Source of the DNA: Clostridiales bacterium | GTDB lineage: Bacteria; Bacillota; Clostridia; Oscillospirales; Oscillospiraceae | Assembly (NCBI GenBank): GCA_021203325.1 | Contig: JAJQBL010000083.1 | Span: 1-33,485 of the forward strand | DNA length: 33,485 nucleotides | Reading direction: 5' to 3' | Notes under the pieces: generated by a model | What the model was told of the DNA's origin: nothing | Seen by the model: the letters and a program-made list of their open reading frames with translations, nothing else | The model's database searches: none | Shown: positions 20,852-29,665 of the stretch, one piece after another | Position numbering within the stretch: position 1 is the first letter of the stretch | Layout: each line of letters opens with the position of its first letter | Position numbers and translations under genes: made by a program

Positions 20852-22252
20852 ATGAAAGCATTTATGGATCAGGACTTCCTGCTGACCACCGATACCGCCA
20901 AGGCGCTGTATCACAACGTGGCGGAGAAGCTCCCCATCATCGACTATCACTGCCACATTCCCCCCGAGCAGATCGCGGAGGACGTGAAGTTTGACACCAT
21001 CACCCAGGTCTGGCTGGGCGGTGACCACTACAAGTGGCGCGTCATGCGGGCCAACGGCGCCACCGAGGACCTGGTCACCGGAGACGCCCCCGACCGGGAG
21101 AAGTTCCGCGCCTTTGCGGAGACCATGCCCAACCTGATCGGCAACCCCCTGTACCACTGGAGCCATCTGGAGCTGCAGCGGGGCTTCGGCATCACCGAGC
21201 CTCTGACCCCCAAGAACTGCGACCGCATCTTTGACGAGGCCAACGAGCAGCTGAAGAACTACTCCGCCCGTCAGCTGATGGAAAAGTTCAACGTCAAGGC
21301 CATTTGTACCACCGACGACCCCATTGACGACCTGCACTGGCACAAGCAGATCGCGGAGGACAAGAGCTTCTCCATCAAGGTGCTGCCCGCCTTCCGTCCG
21401 GACAAGGCCGTGAACGTGGATAAGCCCACCTTCGCGGGCTATATCCCCCAGCTCAGCGCCGTGGTGGGCTACCCCATCACCTGCACCGCCGACGTCATTC
21501 GCGCCCTGGAGGATCGGGTTGACTTCTTCGCCGCTGCGGGCTGTCTCTGCGCCGACCACGGGCTGGACTACTGCATGTACGCCGAGCCCGACCTGGCGGT
21601 GGCTGACCAGGCCTTCGCCGTAGCCATGGCCGGCGGCAAGCCGGACAAGGCTTCCGCCGATGCCTTCAAAACCGCCGTCACCATCGCCTGCGCCAAGGCC
21701 TATGCCGACCACGGCTGGGTCATGCAGATTCACTTCGGCTGCCTCCGGGACAACAACAAGCCCGCCGTAGCGGTGATGGGCCCCGACCACGGCCATGACG
21801 CCGTGAACAGCCAGAGCGGTGTGGAGAACCTCTCCCCCCTGCTGAACGCCTTCGTGGAGAATGACGGCCTGCCCAAGACCATCCTCTACAGCCTGTCCCC
21901 GGCGGACAACACCGCCATCGCTACCATCATGCAGTGTTTCCAGGGCGGCGGCGTTCCCGGCAAGCTCCAGCAGGGCAGCGCCTGGTGGTTCAACGACAAC
22001 CTGCCCGGCATGCGCCAGCAGATGACCGACCTGGCCTGCAACGGTGTGCTGGGCCGCTTCGTGGGTATGCTGACCGACAGCCGCTCCTTCCTGAGCTACA
22101 CCCGTCACGAGTACTTCCGCCGTATCCTCTGCCAGCTCATCGGTGAGTGGGTGGAGTCCGGCCAGTATCCCGCCGACATGGAGCAGTTGGAGAAGCTGGT
22201 GGCCGACATCTGCTTCAACAACACCAACGAGTTCTTCGGCTTCCAGGTGTGA
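20852..22252 (+). CDS. uxaC: Glucuronate isomerase
   Basis: MKAFMDQDFLLTTDTAKALYHNVAEKLPIIDYHCHIPPEQIAED; TTDDPIDDLHWH; DHGLDYCMY; MQIHFGCLRDNN; LTDSRSFLSYTRHEYFRRILC. Confidence 0.97.
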   Translation: MKAFMDQDFLLTTDTAKALYHNVAEKLPIIDYHCHIPPEQIAEDVKFDTITQVWLGGDHYKWRVMRANGATEDLVTGDAPDREKFRAFAETMPNLIGNPLYHWSHLELQRGFGITEPLTPKNCDRIFDEANEQLKNYSARQLMEKFNVKAICTTDDPIDDLHWHKQIAEDKSFSIKVLPAFRPDKAVNVDKPTFAGYIPQLSAVVGYPITCTADVIRALEDRVDFFAAAGCLCADHGLDYCMYAEPDLAVADQAFAVAMAGGKPDKASADAFKTAVTIACAKAYADHGWVMQIHFGCLRDNNKPAVAVMGPDHGHDAVNSQSGVENLSPLLNAFVENDGLPKTILYSLSPADNTAIATIMQCFQGGGVPGKLQQGSAWWFNDNLPGMRQQMTDLACNGVLGRFVGMLTDSRSFLSYTRHEYFRRILCQLIGEWVESGQYPADMEQLEKLVADICFNNTNEFFGFQV

Positions 22253-22289
22253 CCGGAACCAATCAATTTTAATCAGGAGGTTTTGTCTT

Positions 22290-22931
22290 ATGAATGAATT
22301 TAACTCTGCCATTGCCAAAATCGGCGTTGTGCCCGTCATCAAGCTGAACAACCCGGAGCGGGACGCCGCCCCTCTGGCCAAGGCCCTGTGCGAAGGCGGC
22401 CTGCCTGTGGCTGAGGTCACCTTCCGCGCCGCCGGTGCGGACAAGGCCATCAAGATCATGAAGGAAACCTGCCCTGACATGATCGTGGGCGCAGGCACTG
22501 TGCTGACCGTGGCCCAGATCGAGACCGCCGTGGCCGCCGGTGCGCAGTTCATCGTCTCCCCCGGCTTCAACTACAAGCTGGCCGACAAGTGCCAGGAGCT
22601 GAACCTGCCCTACTATCCCGGCTGCACCACCCCCACCGAGTATCAGATGGCCCTGGAGTACGGCTATGAAGTGCTGAAGTTCTTCCCCGCCGAGCAGAGC
22701 GGCGGCCTGGCCAAAATCAAGGCCATGAGCGCCCCCTTCGCCATGTTCAAGATCATGCCCACCGGCGGCATCTCCCTGAAGAACCTGGAGGAGTACCTCT
22801 CCTGCCCGGTCATTGCGGCCTGCGGCGGCAGCTACATGGTCAAGGCCGACGACATCGAGAGCGGCAACTGGGACAAGATCATCGACCTGTGCAAGCAGTC
22901 CCGCGCCATTGTGGACAAGGTTCGCGGCTAA
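22290..22931 (+). CDS. kdgA: 2-dehydro-3-deoxyphosphogluconate (KDPG) aldolase
   Basis: MNEFNSAIAKIGVVPVIKLNNPERDAAPLAKALCEGGLPVAEVTFRA; VGAGTVLTVAQ; QFIVSPGFN; YYPGCTTPTEYQMAL; LKFFPAEQSGG; AACGGSYMV. Confidence 0.95.
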   Translation: MNEFNSAIAKIGVVPVIKLNNPERDAAPLAKALCEGGLPVAEVTFRAAGADKAIKIMKETCPDMIVGAGTVLTVAQIETAVAAGAQFIVSPGFNYKLADKCQELNLPYYPGCTTPTEYQMALEYGYEVLKFFPAEQSGGLAKIKAMSAPFAMFKIMPTGGISLKNLEEYLSCPVIAACGGSYMVKADDIESGNWDKIIDLCKQSRAIVDKVRG

Positions 22932-22970
22932 ATTTCTGACAGCGGCTCAGTATCTGACAAGTGTACCATC

Positions 22971-23001
22971 GCCCGGAGTCTGGCTCCGCCCGGCTCCGGG
23001 C
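22971..23001 (+). other. Intercistronic hairpin kdgA-GH2
   Basis: GCCCGGAG ... CTCCGGGC, 8-bp stem. Confidence 0.55.
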
Positions 23002-23040
23002 GTTTCACAACTCTCATCATAAAAGGAAAGCAGGTATTTC

Positions 23041-25281
23041 ATGAAAGAAATCATCTCTATCAATGACGGCTGGACCCTGACCTTCCCCAAGGGCGAGCGC
23101 CCCACGGAAACGGTTGACCTCCCCCACACCTGGAACGCTGTGGACGGTATGGACGGCAACGGCTCCTACCTCCGCACCACCGCGGTCTACACCCGCAGCT
23201 TTGACACCCCCGTACAGCCTCTGGCCGGCGGCCGCACCTATGTGGAGGTGCTGGCGGCGGCCCTCCAGGCCACCGTTTACGTCAACGGCGAGAAGGTGGT
23301 CTACCACGAGGGCGGCTACTCCCGCTTCCGCGCCGACATCACCGACCTGTGCAAGGACGGCGGCAACGAGCTGAAAATCGAGGTCTCCAACGAGGAGAAG
23401 TCCAGCGTCTATCCCCAGAGCGCCGACTTCACCTTCTACGGCGGCCTGTATCGCGGCGTGAACCTGATCAGCGTCCCCGCCACCCACTTTGACCTGGACT
23501 ACTACGGCGGCCCCGGCATCATGGTCACCCCCAAGCCCACCGACTGCGGCGGCGCCACCTTTGAGATCGAGAGCTGGGTCACCAACCCCGACCCCAACTT
23601 CACCGTGATGTACTCCGTGGAGGACTTTGAAGGCAATGAAGTGGCCTCCGGCGTCCGTCCCGCTGACGATGCGAAGATTACCCTGTTCGTCCCCGACGCC
23701 CACCTGTGGGGCGTGGACGACCCCTATCTCTACACCGTCACCGCCACCCTCCAGCGCCGCAACGAGGCCTATGACGAGCTGGTGGTCTCCGCCGGTGTCC
23801 GCTCCTTCAGCTGCACCCCCGACGAGGGCTTCATCCTGAACGGCGTCCAGACCCCCCTGCGGGGCGTGTCCCGCCATCAGGACCGGCTGTATGAAGGCAA
23901 CGCCCTCACCCCGGAGGAGCACTATGAGGACGCCCTCATCATCAAGGAGCTGGGGGCCAACACCATCCGTCTGGCCCACTATCAGCACAACGAGTACTTC
24001 TACGACGCCTGTGATGAGCTGGGCTTCATCATCTGGGCGGAGATCCCCTTCATCTCCGTGTTCAACAAGGACCCCGCCGCCCACCAGAACTGCATCAGCC
24101 AGCTGAAAGAGCTGATTATTCAGAACTACAACCACCCCTGCATCTGCTTCTGGGGCATTTCCAACGAGATTTTGATCGGCGGCATCAGCCAGAAGCTGGT
24201 GGACAACCATCACGAGCTGAACGACCTGGCCAAGAAGCTGGACCCCACCCGTCTGACCACCATCGCCCACGTCTCCCACACCCCCATCCAGTCCCCCATC
24301 CACAACATCACCGATGTGGAGAGCTACAACCACTACTTCGGCTGGTACGGCGGCAAGGTGGAGGACAACGGGCCCTGGCTGGATAACTTCCACAAGGTTC
24401 ACCCGGAAATCTGCCTGGGCGTCAGCGAGTACGGCTGTGAGGGTATCATCACCTATCACGGCCCCAACCCCGCCTGCAAGGACTACTCCGAGGAGTATCA
24501 GGCCCTGTACCATGAGCATATGGCCCAGGTCTTTGACGAGCGTCCCTGGATTTGGTCCAGCCACATCTGGAATATGTTCGACTTCGGCTGCGCGGCCCGG
24601 AACGAGGGCGGCGTCGCCGGCCGGAACAACAAGGGCCTGGTCACCATGGACCGCAAGACCCGGAAGGACAGCTTCTATGTCTATCAGGCCTACTGGACCA
24701 AGGAGCCCATGGTGCATCTGGCAGGCCGCCGGTATGCCCAGCGGGCCGGCGACACCACGGTGGTGAAGGTCTACTCCAACCAGCCCGAAGTGGCCCTGTA
24801 CCTGAACGGCGAACTGGTGGAGAAGAAGGAAGGCTACCGTGTCTTCTCCTTCACCGTGGCGCTGAAGGACGGCTTCAACGTGCTGGTGGCCGACGCCGGC
24901 GAGGTCAAGGACTCCATGACCCTGGAGAAGGTGGAGCAGGAGCCGGAGATCTACGTCCTGCCCGAAGTGAACGAGCGGGCGGAAGGCGTCGCCAACTGGT
25001 TCAAGCAGGTGGGCGATATGGATTTGAAGGCCCCCATGGAGTTCCCCGAAGGCTATTACAGCATTAAGGACACTCTGGAAGAAATTTCTAATAATGAGGA
25101 AGCCATGGCGCTGACCTCCAAGGCCATCAAGCTGGCCACCAACTTTGACGTGGCCCCCGGCGTGGGTATGTGGGGCATGATGAAATCCATGTCTCCTGAG
25201 AGCATGACCTCTATGATGCCTACAGCCCCCGACGGCTTTATAGAGAGCCTGAACGCGCAGCTCATCAAGATTAAGAAGTAA
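23041..25281 (+). CDS. GH2 family glycoside hydrolase (beta-galactosidase/beta-glucuronidase-like; substrate uncertain) with extra C-terminal region
   Basis: LPHTWNAVDGMDG, YGGLYRGVNLI, RLAHYQHNEYFYDACDELGFIIWAEIPF, FWGISNEI (acid/base), VSEYGCEG (nucleophile), NNKGLVTMDRKTRKDSFY; no signal peptide. Confidence 0.92.
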   Translation: MKEIISINDGWTLTFPKGERPTETVDLPHTWNAVDGMDGNGSYLRTTAVYTRSFDTPVQPLAGGRTYVEVLAAALQATVYVNGEKVVYHEGGYSRFRADITDLCKDGGNELKIEVSNEEKSSVYPQSADFTFYGGLYRGVNLISVPATHFDLDYYGGPGIMVTPKPTDCGGATFEIESWVTNPDPNFTVMYSVEDFEGNEVASGVRPADDAKITLFVPDAHLWGVDDPYLYTVTATLQRRNEAYDELVVSAGVRSFSCTPDEGFILNGVQTPLRGVSRHQDRLYEGNALTPEEHYEDALIIKELGANTIRLAHYQHNEYFYDACDELGFIIWAEIPFISVFNKDPAAHQNCISQLKELIIQNYNHPCICFWGISNEILIGGISQKLVDNHHELNDLAKKLDPTRLTTIAHVSHTPIQSPIHNITDVESYNHYFGWYGGKVEDNGPWLDNFHKVHPEICLGVSEYGCEGIITYHGPNPACKDYSEEYQALYHEHMAQVFDERPWIWSSHIWNMFDFGCAARNEGGVAGRNNKGLVTMDRKTRKDSFYVYQAYWTKEPMVHLAGRRYAQRAGDTTVVKVYSNQPEVALYLNGELVEKKEGYRVFSFTVALKDGFNVLVADAGEVKDSMTLEKVEQEPEIYVLPEVNERAEGVANWFKQVGDMDLKAPMEFPEGYYSIKDTLEEISNNEEAMALTSKAIKLATNFDVAPGVGMWGMMKSMSPESMTSMMPTAPDGFIESLNAQLIKIKK

Positions 25282-25315
25282 CAGCTTCGGCCTCCCGCCA
25301 GACAAGACAACCATT

Positions 25316-25357
25316 CCTCCCGTCCGCAGCCTCTGCGGGCGGGAGGTTTCTCTTTTT
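25316..25357 (+). terminator. Rho-independent terminator of the glucuronide operon
   Basis: CCTCCCGTCCGCAG-cct-CTGCGGGCGGGAGG followed by TTTCTCTTTTT. Confidence 0.88.
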
Positions 25358-25391
25358 GGCAGAGAAAGCCAACCTTTTTTTCATTTTGGTA

Positions 25392-25420
25392 TTGTAACTT
25401 CCCGCAAGATTCGTTATAAT
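25392..25420 (+). promoter_or_regulatory. SigA-like promoter of the AraC-family gene
   Basis: TTGTAA, 17-bp spacer, TATAAT. Confidence 0.7.
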
Positions 25421-25504
25421 AGACAGCAGATACCGGGCCATCAGAAGACGTCGGTCTGCCAGCGCAGCCTTTTTCTGTGTCCCCACTTTCAGGGGGTTGA
25501 TATT

Positions 25505-26305
25505 TTGGTAGAATTTACAGCGAATTTGCAGCTTGGCATGAGTGAATCCTCTGAGCTGGATTTGGAGGCCATCACCTTCCGTTACAACTATGAGCAGGAG
25601 CTGATGAAGGCCGTCACCGCCGGGGACAGGATCTGGGTGGCCAGCCTGAACGAGAAGTGGAAGGAAAATATACAGTACTGGGACTTTTCCTACCGCATTC
25701 CGGAGGACCCGCTCCGGGTCCAGAAGAACAACTTCGTCATCCTGAACTCCCTGATGCGGGTGGCCGCCTACAACGGCGGCCTGCCGCCCCTGTATCTCCA
25801 CATCATCAGCGAGAAGTACGCCAAGGCCATCGAGCGGGCCTCCTCCCTGGAGGAGCTGGGGCCCTCCATGCACGAGCAGATCACCATGGAATACACCGAC
25901 GCCGTCCACCGCCTGTCCACCCACGGCCACAGCAAAAAGGTGGTGGAGATTCTGGAGTACATCTCCGCCAACATCCGCTCGGAGCTGTCCCGCAGCAGCA
26001 TTGCGGAGGCCTTCCACATCTCCTCCAGCCACCTGTCCCAGATTTTCAAGGAGGAGATGGGGATTTCCATCGTCCAGTATATTCAGCGCCAGCGCATTAA
26101 CCTGGCCACCTACTACTTTGAGCTGGGGGAGACCAACGTCTCCGAGGTGGCCAGTCTGGTGGGCTATACCGACTCCAGCTATTTTACCCGGGTGTTCCGC
26201 AAGGTGACGGGGGAATCTCCCAGCGCCTGCCTGGCCGCCCTGCACCGGAAGCCGGCTCAGCCCTCCGGCACAGAAAGGAACGACAACCATGCAGTAGCAG
26301 TATGA
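25505..26305 (+). CDS. AraC-family transcriptional regulator
   Basis: C-terminal double HTH: ISANIRSELSRSSIAEAFHISSSHLSQIFKEEMGISIVQYIQRQRINLATYYFELGETNVSEVASLVGYTDSSYFTRVFRKVTGESPSA. Start uncertain (TTG 25505 or downstream ATG). Confidence 0.92.
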   Translation: MVEFTANLQLGMSESSELDLEAITFRYNYEQELMKAVTAGDRIWVASLNEKWKENIQYWDFSYRIPEDPLRVQKNNFVILNSLMRVAAYNGGLPPLYLHIISEKYAKAIERASSLEELGPSMHEQITMEYTDAVHRLSTHGHSKKVVEILEYISANIRSELSRSSIAEAFHISSSHLSQIFKEEMGISIVQYIQRQRINLATYYFELGETNVSEVASLVGYTDSSYFTRVFRKVTGESPSACLAALHRKPAQPSGTERNDNHAVAV

Positions 26306-27491
26306 TTTCACCTCGATTTTGGACCGGGCGGGGAAGGACTCCATCGCCGTAGACAAAGGCGTTACCTTCGGCTCCCGGCCCCGCCGGGAGGGCTTCGACT
26401 TCCTGCCCATGTGGGTGGCGGACATGAACTTCCCCACCGTCCCCACCATTCAGGAGGCAGTGATTCAGCGGACCCAGCACCCCGCCTTTGGCTACTTCCC
26501 CACCTCCCAGGAGTATTATGACAGTATCATCCGCTGGCAGAAGGTGCGCAACGGCGTGGAGGGGCTGGAACAGGAACACATCGGCTATGAAAACGGCGTG
26601 CTGGGCTGCGTGGTCTCCGCTTTGCAGGCCTTCACCGCCCCCGGCGACCCGGTACTGCTCCACAGCCCCACCTACATCGGCTTCACCCACTGCATCACGG
26701 ATAATGGGCGGGAAATCGTTCACTCCCAGCTGAAGCGGGACGGGGACGGCGTCTGGCGCATGGACTATGAGGACATGGACCGGAAGCTGAAGGAGCGGAA
26801 CATTCACTTTGCGGTGTTCTGCAACCCCCACAACCCCTGCGGCCGGGTTTGGACGCCGGAGGAGATTCAAAAGGCCATGGAGGTCTACCGGGCCAACGAC
26901 GTGGTGGTGGTGTCCGACGAGATCTGGAGCGACCTGATTCTGGACGGCCACAAGCACACCCCCACCCAGAGCGTCAGCGAGGACGCCAGGCAGCGCACCA
27001 TCGCCGTCTACGCCCCCAGCAAGACCTTCAACCTGGCGGGGCTCATCGGCTCCTACCATGTCATTTACAACAAGTACCTCCGGGACCGGGTGCGGGCCCA
27101 GAGCAGCAAGTGCCACTATAATGCCATGAACGTGCTGTCCATGCATGCCCTGATCGGCGCGTACAAGCCGGAGGGCGAGGTCTGGGTGGACGAGCTGTGC
27201 CAGGTGCTGTCCGCCAATGTGGAGCTGATGTACCGCTACCTGAACGATGAGGTGGAGGGGGTCAGCCTGGCCAGGCCGGAGGGCACCTATATGCTGTACC
27301 TGGACTGCGAGGGCTGGTGCAGGGCCCACGGCAAGACCCTGGATGAGCTGCTGGACGACGGCTACGAGGTGGGCGTGGGCTGGCAGGACGGCCGCCCCTT
27401 CCATCGGCCCTACGCCATCCGCATGAATCTGGCCCTGCCCACCGCACGGGTGGAGGAGGCCATTCGGCGGCTGCGGGAGTACGTATTTTAA
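26289..27491 (+). CDS. MalY/PatB-like PLP-dependent aminotransferase/cystathionine beta-lyase; best RBS-linked ATG (26289) is followed by in-frame TAG at codon 3; uninterrupted ORF begins at TTG 26319
   Basis: FLPMWVADMNFPTVPTIQEAV, FCNPHNPCGRVWTPEEI, VSDEIWSDLIL, YAPSKTFNLAGL (PLP lysine). ATG CAG TAG CAG TAT GAT TTC at 26289. Confidence 0.85.
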
Positions 27492-27504
27492 AAGGTACTT
27501 TCCC

Positions 27505-27549
27505 GTGGGCGCACTGTAGAAGTTTTTCTGCGGTGCGCCCACTTTTTTT
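27505..27549 (+). terminator. Rho-independent terminator after the aminotransferase gene
   Basis: GTGGGCGCAC ... GTGCGCCCAC followed by TTTTTTT. Confidence 0.88.
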
Positions 27550-27622
27550 GAGCCATAGTGTCAGAAATCCCCTCTGTTTTCCGACTTAACAGGTGAAAGG
27601 CAAAGGAAAGGAGGTCAACCCC

Positions 27623-28171
27623 ATGGAGGACGAAGCCATCATCGCGTTGTACTGGGCCAGGTCGGAGGAGGCCATCTCCGAAACCGACCGGAAATATGGC
27701 CGCCTGCTGGCACAGGTGGCCCGAAACATCCTGCAAAACCGGCAGGACGTGGAGGAATGTGTCAACGACAGCTATCTGGGGGCCTGGAACGCCATGCCGC
27801 CCCAGCGCCCCGCCCTGCTGCGGAGCTTCCTCTGCCGCATCACCCGGAATCTGGCGCTGGACCGGTCGGACTACCACCACGCCGCAAAGCGCAGCGTCAA
27901 CTGCACCGCCTCCCTGGAGGAGCTTGACCGGCTGGGGGACGGCCGGGAGAGCGTGGAGGAGGAAGTGCTGCTGGCCCAGCTGATGAACGACTTTTTGGCC
28001 GGACTGAAGCCGGAGCAGCGGGTGATCTTCCTGCGGCGGTACTGGTTCTTTCAGCCGGTGAAGGAGATCGCCCGGTTCCTGGGCTGGACGGAAAACCGGG
28101 TCAGCGCCAGCCTTTCCCGCACCCGCAGGAAGCTGCGGGACTATCTGGAACAGGAGGGATATACGATATGA
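27623..28171 (+). CDS. ECF-type RNA polymerase sigma factor
   Basis: MEDEAIIALYWARSEEAI ... DVEECVNDSYLGAWNAMPPQRPALLRSFLCRITRNLALDR; region 4 LKPEQRVIFLRRYWFFQPVKEIARFLGWTENRVSASLSRTRRKLRDYLEQEG. Confidence 0.93.
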   Translation: MEDEAIIALYWARSEEAISETDRKYGRLLAQVARNILQNRQDVEECVNDSYLGAWNAMPPQRPALLRSFLCRITRNLALDRSDYHHAAKRSVNCTASLEELDRLGDGRESVEEEVLLAQLMNDFLAGLKPEQRVIFLRRYWFFQPVKEIARFLGWTENRVSASLSRTRRKLRDYLEQEGYTI

Positions 28172-29613
28172 ACAAGGACGATATGCGCAGGATGCTGGCC
28201 CTGGTGGACGACCGGTATCTGGACGAGGCCCAGGACTGGCGGCCTCAGCGCCACCGGTGGCCCCGGTGGGTGGCCCTGGCCGCCTGCCTGTGCCTGGTGG
28301 TTGGGCTGGGGGGATTTGCACTCTCCCAATGGCGCGTGGGCGGCGCCAACAGCTCCGGCGGACTTGACAGCTCCGGCGGCTCCGACGACGGCCCCACCAG
28401 CTTTAGCAGCTACGCCGGGCCAGTCCTCCAGCTGACCCTGGGGGAGGAAACCGACGCCGTCTCCGCCCGGCGGCAGCTGACCTACGGCCTGACACCGGGC
28501 GTCTGGCAGCAGGAGCTGGAGGTGACGGACGGCTACGCCCTGACCAACACCTCGGAGGAGGATGTGACCCTGACGGTGTACTACCCCTTCGTCGGCACCC
28601 TGTACGACCTGACCACCCCCTCCCTGACCCTGGACGGGGAGGAACTGGAGGCCGGCGACCCGCTGGTGGGGACGGTGATCTGGCATCAGGGGTCGGAGGG
28701 CGACCTGGGCGGCAACTACGCCACGGACTGGGAGGACTATCAGGCCGCCCTGGAGGACGGCAGCTATCTGGAGGAGGCCATCGCCGGGGTGGGAGAACTC
28801 ACCGGCACGGTGACGGTTTACTGGCTGCAAAATGCGGACTGCTCCGCCGCGGAGGGGGAGAACCCCACCCTCCAGTTCTCCGCCACCATTGACCCGGAAG
28901 TCACCGCCTGCTTCTCCTACGGCATGAACGGCAGCCGGTGGAACGACGAAACCGGCACCTTCGGCTCCAGCTTCTCGGTGGACGAGGATGATTTGACCAA
29001 CGGCAGCCTTCACTGCGTCATCCTCTGGGGGGAGGACGTGACGGACTACACCCTCCAGGGCTACGAGAACGGGGGCTGCGACAAGGGTATGGAGACGGAG
29101 GTCACCGCCGCCGTCCTCCGGGAGGAGACCACCTGGGCCGAGCTGCTCCCCCGGCTGCTGGAGGACTATTTCAGCCGGGACCCGCTGGAAAGTGACGCCA
29201 CGGAGGAGATGGTGGCGGAGGCCGCGGCCCAGTGGATTACAGAGAACCGCTGGGCGGTGGGTATGCTGGACTACGACGGCATAAGCGAAATCCTCAGCGG
29301 AGCGCGGGTGTTCTGGCTGGAGGCGGAGGTCACGGTTCCTGCCGGGGAGACGGTAACGCTGGAGGCCCACCTGACCCAGACCGCCAGCTACAACTACACG
29401 GACTACTCCGACAGCCTCTTGGGCTTTGACCTGCTGCTGGGGGCAGGCAGCAGCCTGACCGTCACCGAGACCGCCGTCACCCTGGTCACCCTGGACGATG
29501 ACCAGGACTGGGACATTTACGCCCAGAACTACGGGTTCGACCCGGAGAATGGCGTCTCCACCGTCACGCTGGAGGGGGAGGAAATTCACTACTATCTGGA
29601 ATTGAATCCGTAA
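28168..29613 (+). CDS. Single-TM membrane protein coupled to sigma factor (putative anti-sigma/sensor)
   Basis: ATGA overlap with sigma gene; MNKDDMRRMLALVDDRYLDEAQ then TM WVALAACLCLVVGLGGFAL, large extracytoplasmic domain. Confidence 0.8.
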   Translation: MNKDDMRRMLALVDDRYLDEAQDWRPQRHRWPRWVALAACLCLVVGLGGFALSQWRVGGANSSGGLDSSGGSDDGPTSFSSYAGPVLQLTLGEETDAVSARRQLTYGLTPGVWQQELEVTDGYALTNTSEEDVTLTVYYPFVGTLYDLTTPSLTLDGEELEAGDPLVGTVIWHQGSEGDLGGNYATDWEDYQAALEDGSYLEEAIAGVGELTGTVTVYWLQNADCSAAEGENPTLQFSATIDPEVTACFSYGMNGSRWNDETGTFGSSFSVDEDDLTNGSLHCVILWGEDVTDYTLQGYENGGCDKGMETEVTAAVLREETTWAELLPRLLEDYFSRDPLESDATEEMVAEAAAQWITENRWAVGMLDYDGISEILSGARVFWLEAEVTVPAGETVTLEAHLTQTASYNYTDYSDSLLGFDLLLGAGSSLTVTETAVTLVTLDDDQDWDIYAQNYGFDPENGVSTVTLEGEEIHYYLELNP

Positions 29614-29620
29614 AAATAAC

Positions 29621-29665
29621 ACGCTGTTATAGCAGACGCGCCTGCTATAACAGCGTTTCTCTTTT
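29621..29665. terminator. Terminator after anti-sigma-like gene (convergent with truA)
   Basis: ACGCTGTTATAGCAG-acgcgc-CTGCTATAACAGCGT followed by TTCTCTTTTT. Confidence 0.82.

Noticed and set aside
23017-25314. Long antisense ORF (765 aa, minus strand), and similar ones at 48..1352, 11980..13815, 16017..17630, 17842..19086, 19174..20796, 20615..22570, 28141..29622 and 30369..31874
   Set aside because: High-GC mirror-frame ORFs opposite well-recognised genes; compositions are V/G/H/Q-rich with no recognisable domain.
26295-26297. TAG as pyrrolysine or selenocysteine-type recoding
   Set aside because: No pyl genes or recoding element seen, MalY-family enzymes do not need such residues, and the codon is next to the start; mutation or reinitiation is simpler.
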